Shown piece by piece: positions 42,888-52,968 of a stretch of DNA of 64,000 bases. The position numbers and the translations under genes are program-made. Origin of the DNA: Vibrio sp. FE10. GTDB taxonomy: Bacteria; Pseudomonadota; Gammaproteobacteria; Enterobacterales; Vibrionaceae. Every line of letters starts with the position of its first letter. Within the stretch, counting starts at the first letter, position 1. A model generated the notes under the pieces. It did not search any database and was not told where the DNA came from. It saw nothing but the letters and a program-made list of their open reading frames with translations. The DNA is taken from assembly GCF_030297155.1 (NCBI RefSeq), contig NZ_AP028067.1:1612001-1676000 (forward strand). The letters are read 5' to 3'.

Positions 42888-44258
42888 TTAAGCGTTCGCT
42901 TGTTCCAACTCTTTTTGTTCTTTCTTACCTAGTATACGACTTGTAATCGTACCGGCTGTCATTGCACCTGATACGTTAAGCGCAGTACGTGCCATATCGA
43001 TAAGTGGTTCGATAGAGATAAGTAGAGCTGCGATAGTCACTGGAAGGCCCATAGCTGGCAGTACGATAAGCGCTGCGAAAGTTGCACCGCCACCCACACC
43101 CGCGATACCGAATGAGCTCACCGTAATAATCGCAATCAGAGACAGAATGAAGTTGATGTCCATTGGGTCGATGCCCACTGTTGGCGCAACCATAACTGCT
43201 AGCATGGCAGGGTAGATACCCGCACAACCGTTCTGGCCAATTGTCGCACCGAAAGTTGCAGACAGGTTAGCAATCGCTGGTGGCACGTTTAGCTTAGTAA
43301 TTTGAGCTTCTACGTTCAGTGGAATCGTTGCTGCAGAACTGCGTGAGGTGAAAGCAAATGTCAGTACAGGCCAGATTTTCTGGAAGTATTCTTTTGGGTT
43401 TACGCCAACAAAAGAGACCAAAACACCGTGAACAACAAACATCAGGATGATTGCGACGTAAGAAGCAACAATGAAACCCAGTAGGCTTAGGATGTCTGAA
43501 GCACTTGATGTTGCGACAACTTTCGCCATTAACGCAGCGATGCCGTATGGCGTTAGTGCCATAATCATCTTAACTAAGCGCATTACGATAGATTGAGCCG
43601 CTTCAACGAAAGTGCGAATTGGTGACTCTAGCTCTTCTTTTTCAGCCATTACTTTACGAGCAGCAATGCCTGTAAGCACACCGAAGATAACCACCGCGAT
43701 GATTGAAGTAGAGCGAGCACCGGTTAGATCTGCAAACGGGTTCGTTGGAATGAAGCTAACCAGCATTTGTGGAATCGTTAGGTCAGACACGCTTCCCATG
43801 CGGCTTTCTAGTGTTGCGATACGAGCCGTTTCACGAGCACCTTCGGTTAAGCCTTCTGCCGAAAGACCGAATGCTTGAGCCACTGCAATACCCACAATCG
43901 CAGAGATCGCCGTTGTTGCCAGTAATACTGAAATAGTGATACCTGAAATCTTGCCCAGTGAACCGCCTTTCTCAAGCTTCACCACGGCTGCAATCATTGA
44001 AACCAATACTAATGGCATGATCACCATTTTTAGTAGGCCAACATAGCCACTGCCAACAACATTTACCCAATCCAACGTTTCTTTGATGGCCGGATTGCCT
44101 TCGCCAAATAGCAGCTGTAAGCCTAGGCCGAATGCGCTACCAAAAACTAAACCTAATAGAACAAGGCGAGAAAGTGTGTTTTCTTTTTTCTGCTGTCCGT
44201 AGAGAAAAAATAGAATACCAATGAATACCGCTAAGGCAGCGATAGTTGGGAATGACAT
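42888..44258 (-). CDS. tcyP: L-cystine/cation symporter TcyP
   Basis: 456-aa inner-membrane transporter of the DAACS family with about nine hydrophobic segments. Family marks are LLKMVIMPLVLVSMI, the serine-rich hairpin FAFTSRSSAATIPL, and NLSATFGATIGQNGCAG before the second re-entrant loop. The GQNGCAGIYPAML variant and length match E. coli YdjN (TcyP), which takes up cystine. It is a single-gene unit. Confidence 0.9.
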   Translation of the reverse strand: MSFPTIAALAVFIGILFFLYGQQKKENTLSRLVLLGLVFGSAFGLGLQLLFGEGNPAIKETLDWVNVVGSGYVGLLKMVIMPLVLVSMIAAVVKLEKGGSLGKISGITISVLLATTAISAIVGIAVAQAFGLSAEGLTEGARETARIATLESRMGSVSDLTIPQMLVSFIPTNPFADLTGARSTSIIAVVIFGVLTGIAARKVMAEKEELESPIRTFVEAAQSIVMRLVKMIMALTPYGIAALMAKVVATSSASDILSLLGFIVASYVAIILMFVVHGVLVSFVGVNPKEYFQKIWPVLTFAFTSRSSAATIPLNVEAQITKLNVPPAIANLSATFGATIGQNGCAGIYPAMLAVMVAPTVGIDPMDINFILSLIAIITVSSFGIAGVGGGATFAALIVLPAMGLPVTIAALLISIEPLIDMARTALNVSGAMTAGTITSRILGKKEQKELEQANA

Positions 44259-44443
44259 TTAATGTCCTTATGAATTACTTCAGATTGATGGGCGGCCTAG
44301 ATATATAGGCTTAAGTACTGTTAGCTAAGATAACGTTCTGTTACAAAACGTAAAATAAAGAAAAGTAATTGATTAGAACAATTAGTAATATCCACTCAAT
44401 GGGATGAATGGATATCCAATATTTTGGTGAATAGATGAGCTTT

Positions 44444-45139
44444 TTAGCGATATTTTGCCAATAAATTGAGCATGTCACTTGACGAGTAAATTTCTATATT
44501 TTGGAAATTATTTTCGAATAATCGGAACAACATGGCTTGTGCCACGTCTTTTGACTGAATAGGGCGCAGGTTTTTATATTTACCAATCATAAATGGTGAG
44601 ATCAGAGGGAAGAGACTTTGTAGGAGTTTTTCATCGGCTCGTGGTTGTGCTCTTTCGCCAATAAGAGGGCCAGGACGAGCAATAAACAGCTGCTTGAAGC
44701 CAATTCGCATCAAGTTCTGTTCCATTTGTCCTTTGCATTTTAGGTAATGAGAATAAGATCTGGGTGATGCACCATAGCTTGAAACCACAGCAAGTCTTTC
44801 GACTCCAATAAACTTCATCGACTGAGCCACCTGGCTGACTAATTCAACGTCGACTTTACGCAATGCTTCTTTAGAACCGGCTTTTTTCTTGGTTGTACCT
44901 AGGCAGATAACGCCTAATTTGGGCGTCGCTTTGGTATCGTCCCAGCTTGTTACTTGCAGGTCACTGTGAATGAGCGTGTGGAGTTTGCTGGAGTTAAACT
45001 GAGAATCAAGTGCTCTTCGGGACAAAGCATAGATATGCTCGACCGCGGGTTCGTCTATGAGTAAATCCAAAACGTGTGAACCTATCAGGCCTGTTGCTCC
45101 TGCAACAATGACCGATGCTTTGTCTCCTGAAATACTCAT
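44444..45139 (-). CDS. NAD(P)-binding Rossmann-fold protein (HTATIP2/YbjT-like)
   Basis: 231 aa with the dinucleotide-binding motif VAGATGLIGSHVLDLL at the N-terminus and VICLGTTKKKAGSKEALRKVD. The atypical-SDR feature SYGASPRSYSHYLKCKGQMEQ replaces the classical YxxxK. It resembles the TIP30-like atypical SDR group. The reaction is unknown. ATG 45139 with AGGGA ahead is preferred to an upstream GTG. Confidence 0.82.
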   Translation of the reverse strand: MSISGDKASVIVAGATGLIGSHVLDLLIDEPAVEHIYALSRRALDSQFNSSKLHTLIHSDLQVTSWDDTKATPKLGVICLGTTKKKAGSKEALRKVDVELVSQVAQSMKFIGVERLAVVSSYGASPRSYSHYLKCKGQMEQNLMRIGFKQLFIARPGPLIGERAQPRADEKLLQSLFPLISPFMIGKYKNLRPIQSKDVAQAMLFRLFENNFQNIEIYSSSDMLNLLAKYR

Positions 45140-45290
45140 GATTATCCCTAACACTTATCTAAGTTATTGTTTTAATTTAAACCTTATTTTCGAATGTACG
45201 TAATTTCATCGTTGTTAATGTGAAGGAACAAGCACATTGTGATGCCAAGGGGTGTCCCGAGAATAGGTAGCGTTATAAAAGATGAGCATA

Positions 45291-45314
45291 AAAAAGCCCA
45301 CAGAGTGGGCTTTC
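45291..45314 (-). terminator. Terminator after the 29-residue gene
   Basis: AAAGCCCAC and GTGGGCTTT form a perfect 9-bp stem; the A-run to the left becomes a T-run on the minus strand. It lies 12 bp past the stop of the small gene. Confidence 0.85.
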
Positions 45315-45325
45315 AAGAGGAGAGA

Positions 45326-45415
45326 TTAGGTGAAAGATAGTGGGATAGCCTTCACTTTTTTGCTGGTTTTCTTGCTAGATTTAATCGGTTTTCTTTTGCT
45401 TTGATTAGCGAACAT
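45326..45415 (-). CDS. Novel 29-residue lysine-rich small protein
   Basis: The reading frame MFANQSKRKPIKSSKKTSKK plus nine residues (VKAIPLSFT) ends with TAA at 45326-45328. A perfect AGGAGG lies 5 nt before the ATG and an intrinsic terminator 12 bp after the stop, so this is a complete short transcription unit. Ten of 29 residues are Lys or Arg, suggesting nucleic-acid, ribosome or membrane association. I recognise no family. Confidence comes from the signals, not from homology. Confidence 0.65.
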   Translation of the reverse strand: MFANQSKRKPIKSSKKTSKKVKAIPLSFT

Positions 45416-45794
45416 TAGAACCTCCTAAATCATCACGGGCAGTAGGTAAATAAGTTTATATGAGTACACTCCTTGTTCTGTGCATGCTATGTAGAATGTA
45501 TTGCGCTTAAGAGAGAGTGTTTAAGAGCAATTCAACTTAAATAGCTGCGTTAACCTGATTCTGTTGAACACATTTAATAAAGCATAAACGATGCCAAAAC
45601 GTAAGTTATTGATAAATCTATTATCAGTATTGTAGGTGTTTTAGGGTTCGTCAATTTGATTGTCAATTTGAGAAAAAATCAGCGAGATCTGTTTAAATTA
45701 AGAACACTCTCTACGGTTTCTGTTACTTAGGCATAGATACGGCTTTGCTTAACACGTAAACTGAGTCGTAATTCACATAGACCAAGGACGTGCT
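45416..45794. other. Divergent gap between the small gene and the flavin reductase-like gene
   Basis: About 380 bp holding two divergent promoters. No strong inverted repeats or additional SD-supported ORFs were seen. Confidence 0.4.
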
Positions 45795-46406
45795 ATGAAC
45801 CTCAAGCTTGATACTCTTGCTCCCACTCAAATTTATCACCTGATGACACAAACCGTTGTTCCTCGCCCGATCGCGTGGGCATTGACGGAATCTTCTGACC
45901 AAGAGTACAACCTAGCGCCTTTCTCTTATTTCACGCCTGTTTCCAGCAACCCGCCGCTACTGATGTTATCGGTTGGGAAAAAGCCTTCAGGTGAAATCAA
46001 AGACACTACTCGCAACGCCCTTGAAACGGGTAAGTTGGTCATTCATATTGCATCGGCAAGTTCTGCTGAGGTGATGACGGCGACCGCTGCGACACTGGAT
46101 CATGGTGAATCTGAAGTGACGTTGAATAATATCGAGCTCGTTGAATTTGAAGGATTTTCTCTACCAAGAGTTAAAGAATGCTCGGTGGCTTTCGGTTGCA
46201 CCTTGTATGAAGTAAAAGAAGTCGGCGAGGTTCCGCAAAGCTTGATATTTGCTCAGGTCGAAACCGTGTACATCTCGGAAGATATCATCGACAAAGACAG
46301 TGAGCGTCTTAAGATCGACGCGTTAGCTCTTGATCCTTTATCTCGATTGGGTGGAGGTGAATACGCCACGCTTTCCAATGTGTTCTCTGTCGCTCGCCCT
46401 AAATAG
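45795..46406 (+). CDS. Flavin reductase-like FMN-binding split-barrel protein
   Basis: 203-aa cytoplasmic protein. VVPRPIAWALTESSDQEYNLAPFSYFTPVSSNPP and KDTTRNALETGKLVIHIAS are typical of the flavin reductase-like FMN-binding domain, which binds FMN and often reduces it with NAD(P)H or acts in an oxidoreductase pair. SD AAGGA precedes the ATG. The cob operon begins 72 bp downstream on the same strand, but a link to cobalamin chemistry (flavin-dependent cobalt reduction) is only a possibility. Confidence 0.87.
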   Translation: MNLKLDTLAPTQIYHLMTQTVVPRPIAWALTESSDQEYNLAPFSYFTPVSSNPPLLMLSVGKKPSGEIKDTTRNALETGKLVIHIASASSAEVMTATAATLDHGESEVTLNNIELVEFEGFSLPRVKECSVAFGCTLYEVKEVGEVPQSLIFAQVETVYISEDIIDKDSERLKIDALALDPLSRLGGGEYATLSNVFSVARPK

Positions 46407-46477
46407 TTTTACCCATTTAGCTCAAGCAGAATAAGCGCTCTCAAACTCGTTTCCTCAATTTAAGTGCCACTAATTTT

Positions 46478-47542
46478 ATGTTAGATACAAAATACTCACA
46501 GTCCATTCAACATCGCATTGACCAAAAAACCAAGCCACTCGGTGCGCTTGGCCTACTAGAAAAAGTCGCACATCAACTGGCCTTGATTCAGGGCCAAGGC
46601 AAAGAAGCTGCGGTTGAACACATCGAGTTGAACAAGCCAAGTATCATCATATTTGCTGGCGACCATGGCATTGCTGACGAAGGCGTGAGTATTGCCCCAA
46701 GTGCTGTCACACAACAGATGGTGTTGAATTTCTTAAACGGCGGCGCAGCTATTAATTGCTTTTGTGCGGTGAACAACATCGATATTACGGTGGTGGATAC
46801 TGGGATTTTGTTACCAGTCGAATCTGATAGCCCAATGCTGATCTCTCAGCGCTTAGGTACACGAACAAATAACTTTGCCAACGAAGCGGCTATGAGTTTA
46901 GAAACGGTTGAACGCGGGATTGAACTAGGCACAGAGCTTGTATCTAGAACCATTTCAAATGGCACGAATATCATCATGTTTGGTGAAATGGGCATCGGCA
47001 ACACCAGCAGCGCTTCAGCGATTTTAAGTGCGCTAGCAAACCGAACTGCAGCGGAGTGTGTTGGTTTAGGTACTGGTATCAATAACGAGCAGTTAGCTCG
47101 AAAAGTCGCGGTGGTTGAGCAGGGTGTTGCTCGTTGCAAAGGCTTGGAGCTTGAAGAAGTTAAAGAGCTTACAGATCTTAAAGATATTAAAGAGGTACTA
47201 GCTCAGGTCGGCGGCTATGAAATCGTTCAAATGGTCGGTGCTTTCCTAGGCGTTTATCAAAACAAAACCCCTGTATTGGTCGATGGTTTTATCGTGTCAG
47301 TCGCTGCGTATGTCGCAACCTTAATTGAACCGAATTGCCGTGATTACATGATCTTCGCTCATCGCTCTGAAGAGTCAGGGCACAAAATCTTATTAGAGCT
47401 GCTAGACGCCGAACCGCTGCTCGATCTTGGATTGAGATTAGGCGAGGGCACGGGCGCAGCTCTAGCTATGCCAATTATTCGTGCGGCAGCCGAGTTCTAT
47501 AACAACATGGCGAGTTTCGAGAGTGCAGGAGTCACTGTTTAA
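46478..47542 (+). CDS. cobT: CobT, nicotinate-nucleotide:DMB phosphoribosyltransferase
   Basis: 354 aa. It makes alpha-ribazole 5'-phosphate from dimethylbenzimidazole and nicotinate mononucleotide for the lower ligand of cobalamin. [39 protein letters not shown] and the C-terminal [14 protein letters not shown] with catalytic Glu are diagnostic. Its stop overlaps the cobS start (TAATG). With cobS, cobU and a CobC-like phosphatase it forms the nucleotide-loop assembly operon. Confidence 0.96.
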   Translation: MLDTKYSQSIQHRIDQKTKPLGALGLLEKVAHQLALIQGQGKEAAVEHIELNKPSIIIFAGDHGIADEGVSIAPSAVTQQMVLNFLNGGAAINCFCAVNNIDITVVDTGILLPVESDSPMLISQRLGTRTNNFANEAAMSLETVERGIELGTELVSRTISNGTNIIMFGEMGIGNTSSASAILSALANRTAAECVGLGTGINNEQLARKVAVVEQGVARCKGLELEEVKELTDLKDIKEVLAQVGGYEIVQMVGAFLGVYQNKTPVLVDGFIVSVAAYVATLIEPNCRDYMIFAHRSEESGHKILLELLDAEPLLDLGLRLGEGTGAALAMPIIRAAAEFYNNMASFESAGVTV

Positions 47543-48348
47543 TGAGTGATGCACCAGAAAGATCATTGAAAGCTCGCGCAGCTTATCAATGGGAACTGTT
47601 TTCATTGGCAATGGGCTTCTTTTCTCGTTTGCCAATGCCGAAGAATACACCCTATTCATCGGAGCGAATGAACCGTTCGGGTCGTTATTTCTCAATGGTC
47701 GGTTTGTTGCTTGGTGTCTTGTGCGGTGGTCTTTTTCTGTTGCTTGATACAGTATTACCAAGCTCGATTGCCATCTTTTTGATGATGAGTTTTAGCTTGA
47801 TGCTGACGGGTGCCTTCCATGAAGACGGCTTAACCGATATGGCGGATGGCATTGGTGGCGGCATGACATTGGAACGCCGTTTAACCATCATGAAAGACAG
47901 CCGAATCGGCACTTATGGCGCGTCTGCGTTGATTATGGCTTTGCTCGGTAAATGGGTTTTATTGAATGAACTCATAAGCATGACCGGACTGTTTATGGTT
48001 ATCGTGACGAGTTATACCTTTAGTCGGGCGGTCGCGGCTTCCCTTATCTACGACATGCCTTATGTCAGCGATTTGGACACCAGTAAAAGTAAACCATTGG
48101 CCAACAAACAAACCAAAGGCGAGCTTGTCTTTCTGCTTATTATTGGCGTGCTGCCAAGCTTGTGGTTTGGTTTGGCATTTACGCTTGTTTTATCCGTTAT
48201 TGCCTTTCTGTTTCGAATGGGTTTTAAAAAGTGGTTAATAGCTAGAATTGGCGGCTTTACTGGTGACTGCTTAGGTGCGGCTCAACAGTTGATGGAGTTG
48301 CTGATTTACGTTGCGTTCGCCGCTGCTTTTTATAACGGCCTTATGTAA
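47542..48348 (+). CDS. cobS: CobS, adenosylcobinamide-GDP ribazoletransferase
   Basis: 268-aa inner-membrane enzyme with about six hydrophobic segments. It joins alpha-ribazole (phosphate) to adenosylcobinamide-GDP. FHEDGLTDMADGIGGG carries the conserved acidic metal-binding motif, and MKDSRIGTYGASALIM and GGFTGDCLGAAQQ are family hallmarks. It is translationally coupled to cobT. Confidence 0.95.
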   Translation: MSDAPERSLKARAAYQWELFSLAMGFFSRLPMPKNTPYSSERMNRSGRYFSMVGLLLGVLCGGLFLLLDTVLPSSIAIFLMMSFSLMLTGAFHEDGLTDMADGIGGGMTLERRLTIMKDSRIGTYGASALIMALLGKWVLLNELISMTGLFMVIVTSYTFSRAVAASLIYDMPYVSDLDTSKSKPLANKQTKGELVFLLIIGVLPSLWFGLAFTLVLSVIAFLFRMGFKKWLIARIGGFTGDCLGAAQQLMELLIYVAFAAAFYNGLM

Positions 48349-48374
48349 CGCATTCAGGACTTCAGGGACAACAC

Positions 48375-48968
48375 ATGACAACCAATAATCAAGCGTATCA
48401 GAGTTATCGCCATCTTGTTTTAGGCGGCGCTCGCTCGGGCAAGTCGAGTTATGCAGAACAACAAGCATTATGTGCGCTTGAAGCATGTTCAAATGGACGT
48501 TTGCATTACATTGCGACCGCCACTTATCTAGACGACGAAATGCGTGAGCGTATCGCCCATCATAAAGACCGTCGCGGTGAGCAATGGATTGAACATGAAG
48601 TACCTGTCGAATTAGCCACGAAACTGCAGTCGTTTAACCAAGATGATGTAGTGTTGATTGACTGCCTAACATTGTGGCTGAACAACATCATCTTTGAACT
48701 GGGTGATGATGCGACCAACAAGCAAATTGAAGCTGTGGTTGAAGCCTTGGTTAGAAGTGTAGAGCAAAGCCCTGCGCAAATTATCATGGTGTCTAACGAA
48801 GTCGGGCTTGGCGTGGTTCCGCTGGGTAAAGTATCGCGCTTGTTTGTAGACAATGCAGGGCGAATGAACCAAGCATTGGCTCGCGTTGTCGAACGAGTTA
48901 CGTTGATAGCTGCCGGATTGCCACTGCACTTAAAACCATCTAATCACTCGCTTGATACTCAAGGCTAG
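48375..48968 (+). CDS. cobU: CobU, adenosylcobinamide kinase/guanylyltransferase
   Basis: 197 aa with P-loop GGARSGKSSYAEQQA at the N-terminus, HKDRRGEQWIEHEVP and LIDCLTLWLNNIIF, the CobU pattern. It phosphorylates adenosylcobinamide and attaches GMP, preparing the substrate for CobS. Middle of the cob operon, 26 bp after cobS and 9 bp before the phosphatase. Confidence 0.95.
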   Translation: MTTNNQAYQSYRHLVLGGARSGKSSYAEQQALCALEACSNGRLHYIATATYLDDEMRERIAHHKDRRGEQWIEHEVPVELATKLQSFNQDDVVLIDCLTLWLNNIIFELGDDATNKQIEAVVEALVRSVEQSPAQIIMVSNEVGLGVVPLGKVSRLFVDNAGRMNQALARVVERVTLIAAGLPLHLKPSNHSLDTQG

Positions 48969-48977
48969 GTCGCACAC

Positions 48978-49595
48978 ATGGTCAATGGAACAACCAAAAA
49001 TATCTATCTACTTCGACATGGTAAGGTTGAAGGAAAAGCTGCACTGAATGGTTTATCTGATGTGTTGGTTAACCCAAACCTTCAACAACAGATTTGTGAT
49101 GCGTTGGCTCAGCATGATGTCGCTTTCGATGGTGTTATTACGTCACCATTAAGACGATGCAGTGACCTGGCAAAGCTGTATGCAGAGCGCATGTCGGTGC
49201 CTTTGTCAGTAGCTCCTGATTTCCAAGAAATGAACTTTGGTGAAGTGGACGGGGTCGCATTTGATGAACTTGAAGACAAGTGGGCGATGCTCGACACTTT
49301 CTGGCAAGATCCCGCAAACCATCAACTGACTGGTGCGGAAAGTTTACAGAGCTTCCATAACAGAGTAACTCAAGCTTGGTCGCAACTTTTGAATGATCCA
49401 AGTGACAATCTACTGCTGGTTACTCATGGTGGCGTAATTCGAATGTTATTGGCGCATTGCCTTGATATTGATTGGAAAAATCCGAGCTTGTACTCGAAGT
49501 TATCGATTGAGAATGCGTCGATAACCCATATTCAAGTCACTCAGTTTGCGCAGAGCTTTATCAGCGTTAAAGCGATAGGGCTACCGGTTCTCTGA
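48978..49595 (+). CDS. Histidine phosphatase, alpha-ribazole phosphatase (CobC-like)
   Basis: 205 aa of the phosphoglycerate-mutase-like superfamily: LLRHGKVEGK (phospho-His), TSPLRRCSDLA, FQEMNFGEVDG and LLVTHGGVIRMLL (second His). Last in the cob operon, so dephosphorylation of alpha-ribazole phosphate or of cobalamin phosphate is the likely step. Confidence 0.87.
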   Translation: MVNGTTKNIYLLRHGKVEGKAALNGLSDVLVNPNLQQQICDALAQHDVAFDGVITSPLRRCSDLAKLYAERMSVPLSVAPDFQEMNFGEVDGVAFDELEDKWAMLDTFWQDPANHQLTGAESLQSFHNRVTQAWSQLLNDPSDNLLLVTHGGVIRMLLAHCLDIDWKNPSLYSKLSIENASITHIQVTQFAQSFISVKAIGLPVL

Positions 49596-49732
49596 GTGTT
49601 CAAAAAACACAGTTTAAGAATTAACAATCTACTAAAAATATTAGAAGTATTAAAAGTAATTAGAAGTATAAAGCGGCGTGAACAGTCGCTATACCAGATT
49701 GGTATTACTACCTACGTGAAAGGAATTTAGTC

Positions 49733-51529
49733 ATGACAACTCCAAGTTGGGATTTAAGCATTGCTTATCGCGATCTTGATGATGCAAAAATCGAACAAGA
49801 CATCGAACTCATTCAACAGTGTATTGAACTGCTGTACCTGCATGTTGAAAAGCGTCACATCATTCTGGCAATGCAAAACGCAATCCAGACCTCAGAAGCG
49901 GCAGGCACGTTACTCAGCACTATCAATACCTTTGCTAACTGTCACGCATCGGTCGACGCGACACACACAGAAGCCAAAGCACTGCTTGGCCGTGTAGCTA
50001 AGCTGAACTCCGAAATGTCTCAAGCATTCAGCCCTTATGAAGACACGTTAATTCACGCAGAACCTGAATTTGTGAATGCCGTATTAGAGCATGATAGTGC
50101 AGATGTAGCAGGGCAGCGCTTTGCTATTGAAAGCTCACGCAAATTATCGAGCAGCCGACTCAGCGTTGCTGAAGAACAGCTTTTAGCAGCAATGAAAGTG
50201 GACGGCCGTGATGGATGGGGTCGTTTATACGACAACCTAACGGGTTCTTTGAAACTGTCGCTGAAGCTGGACGGTGAAGACGAAGCTCTAGGCTTTTCTC
50301 AAGCCGCGAGTTTGTTGTATGGCAGTGAATTCGACAAACAAGAACCAGCATGGCGCGCGGTTCAAGGTGCTATGAAAACGCATCAAGAGTCTTTTGCTTC
50401 GATCCTAAACGCATTGGCTGGATGGCGACTGACTGAAAACAAAAAGCGCTCGAAAATAAGCGACGTACATTTCTTAGATCCAAGCCTGCATGGCAGCCGA
50501 ATTGTTCCAGAAACCCTAGACACTATGATGTCGGTAGCTAAAGCCAATCGCGAAGTAGGCCAAAAAGCGGGTCTGTTGATGGCAAGAGTTCACGGCTTAG
50601 ACGAAATGAAGCCTTGGAACCATTTAGCCGCGATGCCACCACTGGGTGACAATGAATCTAAAGTCTACCCATTTGATGAAGCGATCGAAGTGATCAAAAC
50701 TGCCTTCGCCGAAGTCAATCCAGAGATGGCTGAATTTGTCGCATTAATGGTTGAGAATGGTTGGATTGATGCCGCGCCTGCAGCCAACAAACGCTTAGGC
50801 GCTTACTGCACTAAATTTGCTGCGACACGCACCCCGCTAGTGTTCATGACGTGGAGCGGTAGCCGCTCTGACTTAATGACACTGGCACACGAGCTTGGTC
50901 ACGCGTTCCACAACTGGGTAATGAAAGACATGCCGTTGTGTAAGACCCGTTACCCAATGACGCTGGCAGAAACAGCTTCTATTTTTGCTGAAAACATCGT
51001 TCGTGATCACTTGTTACAACAAGCTCAAACACGCAATGAGAAACTTGAAATGCTGTGGGAAGAGCTTTCTTCTTCACTCGCTTTGATGGTGAACATTCCA
51101 GTACGTTTCGAATTTGAAAAAGCGTTTTACGAGCAGCGTGAAAAAGGTGAGCTGACGGCTAAACAGCTGTGCGACTTGATGGAAACCACTTGGAAAGACT
51201 GGTACGGCGATGCAATGACAGAAGCCGACCCTTATTTCTGGGCGAGCAAGTTGCACTTCAGCATCTCTCAAGTGAGCTTCTACAACTATCCATACCTGTT
51301 CGGTTACTTGTTCAGTAAAGGCGTTTACGCACAACGTGACGCTAAGGGTGAACAATTCTACGGTGATTATGTCTCATTGCTTCGTGATACAGGCAGCATG
51401 ATGGCGGAAGAAGTGGTGCAAAAGCATCTCGGAATGGACCTGACTCAAGCTGATTTTTGGCAACAAAGTATCGACATGGTCAAAGTTCAAATCGATGAAT
51501 TCGAAAGATTGCTGAATCAGGAAGATTAA
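49733..51529 (+). CDS. M3-family oligoendopeptidase (PepF type)
   Basis: 598-aa cytoplasmic zinc metallopeptidase. LAHELGHAFHNWV is the HExxH zinc motif and MTLAETASIFAENIV provides the third ligand Glu. The N-terminal helical region and FSISQVSFYNYPYLFGYLF near the end match the PepF clade, which trims short peptides. SD AAGGAA. It sits between the cob operon and astE without obvious functional link. Confidence 0.92.
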   Translation: MTTPSWDLSIAYRDLDDAKIEQDIELIQQCIELLYLHVEKRHIILAMQNAIQTSEAAGTLLSTINTFANCHASVDATHTEAKALLGRVAKLNSEMSQAFSPYEDTLIHAEPEFVNAVLEHDSADVAGQRFAIESSRKLSSSRLSVAEEQLLAAMKVDGRDGWGRLYDNLTGSLKLSLKLDGEDEALGFSQAASLLYGSEFDKQEPAWRAVQGAMKTHQESFASILNALAGWRLTENKKRSKISDVHFLDPSLHGSRIVPETLDTMMSVAKANREVGQKAGLLMARVHGLDEMKPWNHLAAMPPLGDNESKVYPFDEAIEVIKTAFAEVNPEMAEFVALMVENGWIDAAPAANKRLGAYCTKFAATRTPLVFMTWSGSRSDLMTLAHELGHAFHNWVMKDMPLCKTRYPMTLAETASIFAENIVRDHLLQQAQTRNEKLEMLWEELSSSLALMVNIPVRFEFEKAFYEQREKGELTAKQLCDLMETTWKDWYGDAMTEADPYFWASKLHFSISQVSFYNYPYLFGYLFSKGVYAQRDAKGEQFYGDYVSLLRDTGSMMAEEVVQKHLGMDLTQADFWQQSIDMVKVQIDEFERLLNQED

Positions 51530-51806
51530 TTGATCTCAATCTGTTCATAGCAGGTCAGAGCTGTGTTAGCTTACGTGGCTCTTATCTTGCTGACATGACT
51601 TGAGAAAGCTGAGACGACCCAAAGTTACTTTAATTAGAGAAAGTTATTTGGAACAGGTGTCGGTTAGTAAAGCCAGCAGGTAATATAAAAATATATGGGT
51701 AGTATTTGTGATTGATAACGGAGTTTCTGTTGATAAGTGCGATCCTAGCGACACAATTTCTATGTACAATTTATTAACATACGGCCGTGCAATTAAGGAG
51801 TAGCGC

Positions 51807-52835
51807 ATGACGAAGACCCTCTTTCGCCAATCATTTCTTTTTGACAGCCTAGATCTTGAGCAAGAAGTGTTTGCAGGACAGACCGTACTGAGTAACGGTG
51901 TTGAAATTAAGCTTCATCAACGTGGTGTATTGGAAGTAATTCCCGCGGATTATAATTCTGAAACTAAGAACATCATCTTCTCAACAGGTGTTCATGGTGA
52001 CGAAACTTCACCGATGGAGCTAGTAGATAAATTAGTTGAGGATATTGAGACAGGCTTTCAAGTAGTAAATGCTCGATGCTTGTTTATCATCGCTCACCCA
52101 GAAGCGACCAATGCACATACGCGTTTTCTCGATGTGAATATGAATCGTCTGTTTGATGAAAAGCAGCACGAAAGCAACCGAGAAGTGGATATCGCGAAGA
52201 ACTTGAAGTTCTTGGTTACTGAGTTTTACAAAGAAACGGAACCTGCCACTCGTTGGCATCTAGATTTGCACTGCGCAATCCGTTTATCTAAGCATTACTC
52301 GTTCGCTGTGAGCCCTAAGGTTCGACACGAAGTACGCAACAAGGAGCTTTTCGATTTCATCAACAGTGCTCACGTTGAAGCTGTGTTGCTGTCGAATGCA
52401 CCAACCAGCACCTTCAGTTGGTACAGCGCTGAAAACTTTGAAGCGCAAGCACTGACAATGGAGCTGGGTCAGGTAGCAAGAATTGGTGAAAACCAACTTG
52501 ATAAGCTCACTGCTTTTGATTTGGCAATGCGTAACTTGATTGCTGAAGCTGAGCCTGAGCATCTACCTAAGCGAACCATCATGTATCGTGTGAGCCGCAC
52601 TATTGTACGCTTGCATGATGACTTCGATTTCATGTTCTCTGATTCTGTAGAGAACTTTACCGCGTTCAAGCACGGTGAAGTGTTTGGTCATGATGGTGAT
52701 AAACCATTAATGGCGAAGAATGAAAACGAAGCCGTTGTGTTCCCAAATCGGAATGTAGCCATCGGTCAACGAGCTGCCTTGATGGTGTGTGAAGTTGAAA
52801 CGCGCTTCGACCATGGTCAGCTTGTATACGATTAA
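51807..52835 (+). CDS. astE: AstE, succinylglutamate desuccinylase
   Basis: 342-aa zinc amidohydrolase that releases glutamate and succinate in the last step of the AST arginine-degradation pathway. STGVHGDETSPMELV (His, Glu) and WHLDLHCAIR (His) bind zinc; DVNMNRLF and TMELGQVARIG supply Arg and catalytic Glu. The other ast genes are not nearby. SD AAGGAG. The aspartoacylase at 8992 is a shorter relative. Confidence 0.93.
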   Translation: MTKTLFRQSFLFDSLDLEQEVFAGQTVLSNGVEIKLHQRGVLEVIPADYNSETKNIIFSTGVHGDETSPMELVDKLVEDIETGFQVVNARCLFIIAHPEATNAHTRFLDVNMNRLFDEKQHESNREVDIAKNLKFLVTEFYKETEPATRWHLDLHCAIRLSKHYSFAVSPKVRHEVRNKELFDFINSAHVEAVLLSNAPTSTFSWYSAENFEAQALTMELGQVARIGENQLDKLTAFDLAMRNLIAEAEPEHLPKRTIMYRVSRTIVRLHDDFDFMFSDSVENFTAFKHGEVFGHDGDKPLMAKNENEAVVFPNRNVAIGQRAALMVCEVETRFDHGQLVYD

Positions 52836-52885
52836 TATCGAGTTGGGTTTAAGCGATTAAAATAACCGCTCAACTGGTTGAAATA

Positions 52886-52919
52886 TCAAGGTTCACATTA
52901 CGGTGTGAGCCTTGAGTTT
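52886..52919 (+). terminator. Terminator after astE
   Basis: TCAAGGTTCACA and TGTGAGCCTTGA form a 12-bp stem (one T-G pair) with loop TTACGG, followed by a T-rich stretch. Confidence 0.75.
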
Positions 52920-52968
52920 ATTTGGGTATACAGGTAAGGTTACGCGAACATTTTCAAAGTAGCTTGAT

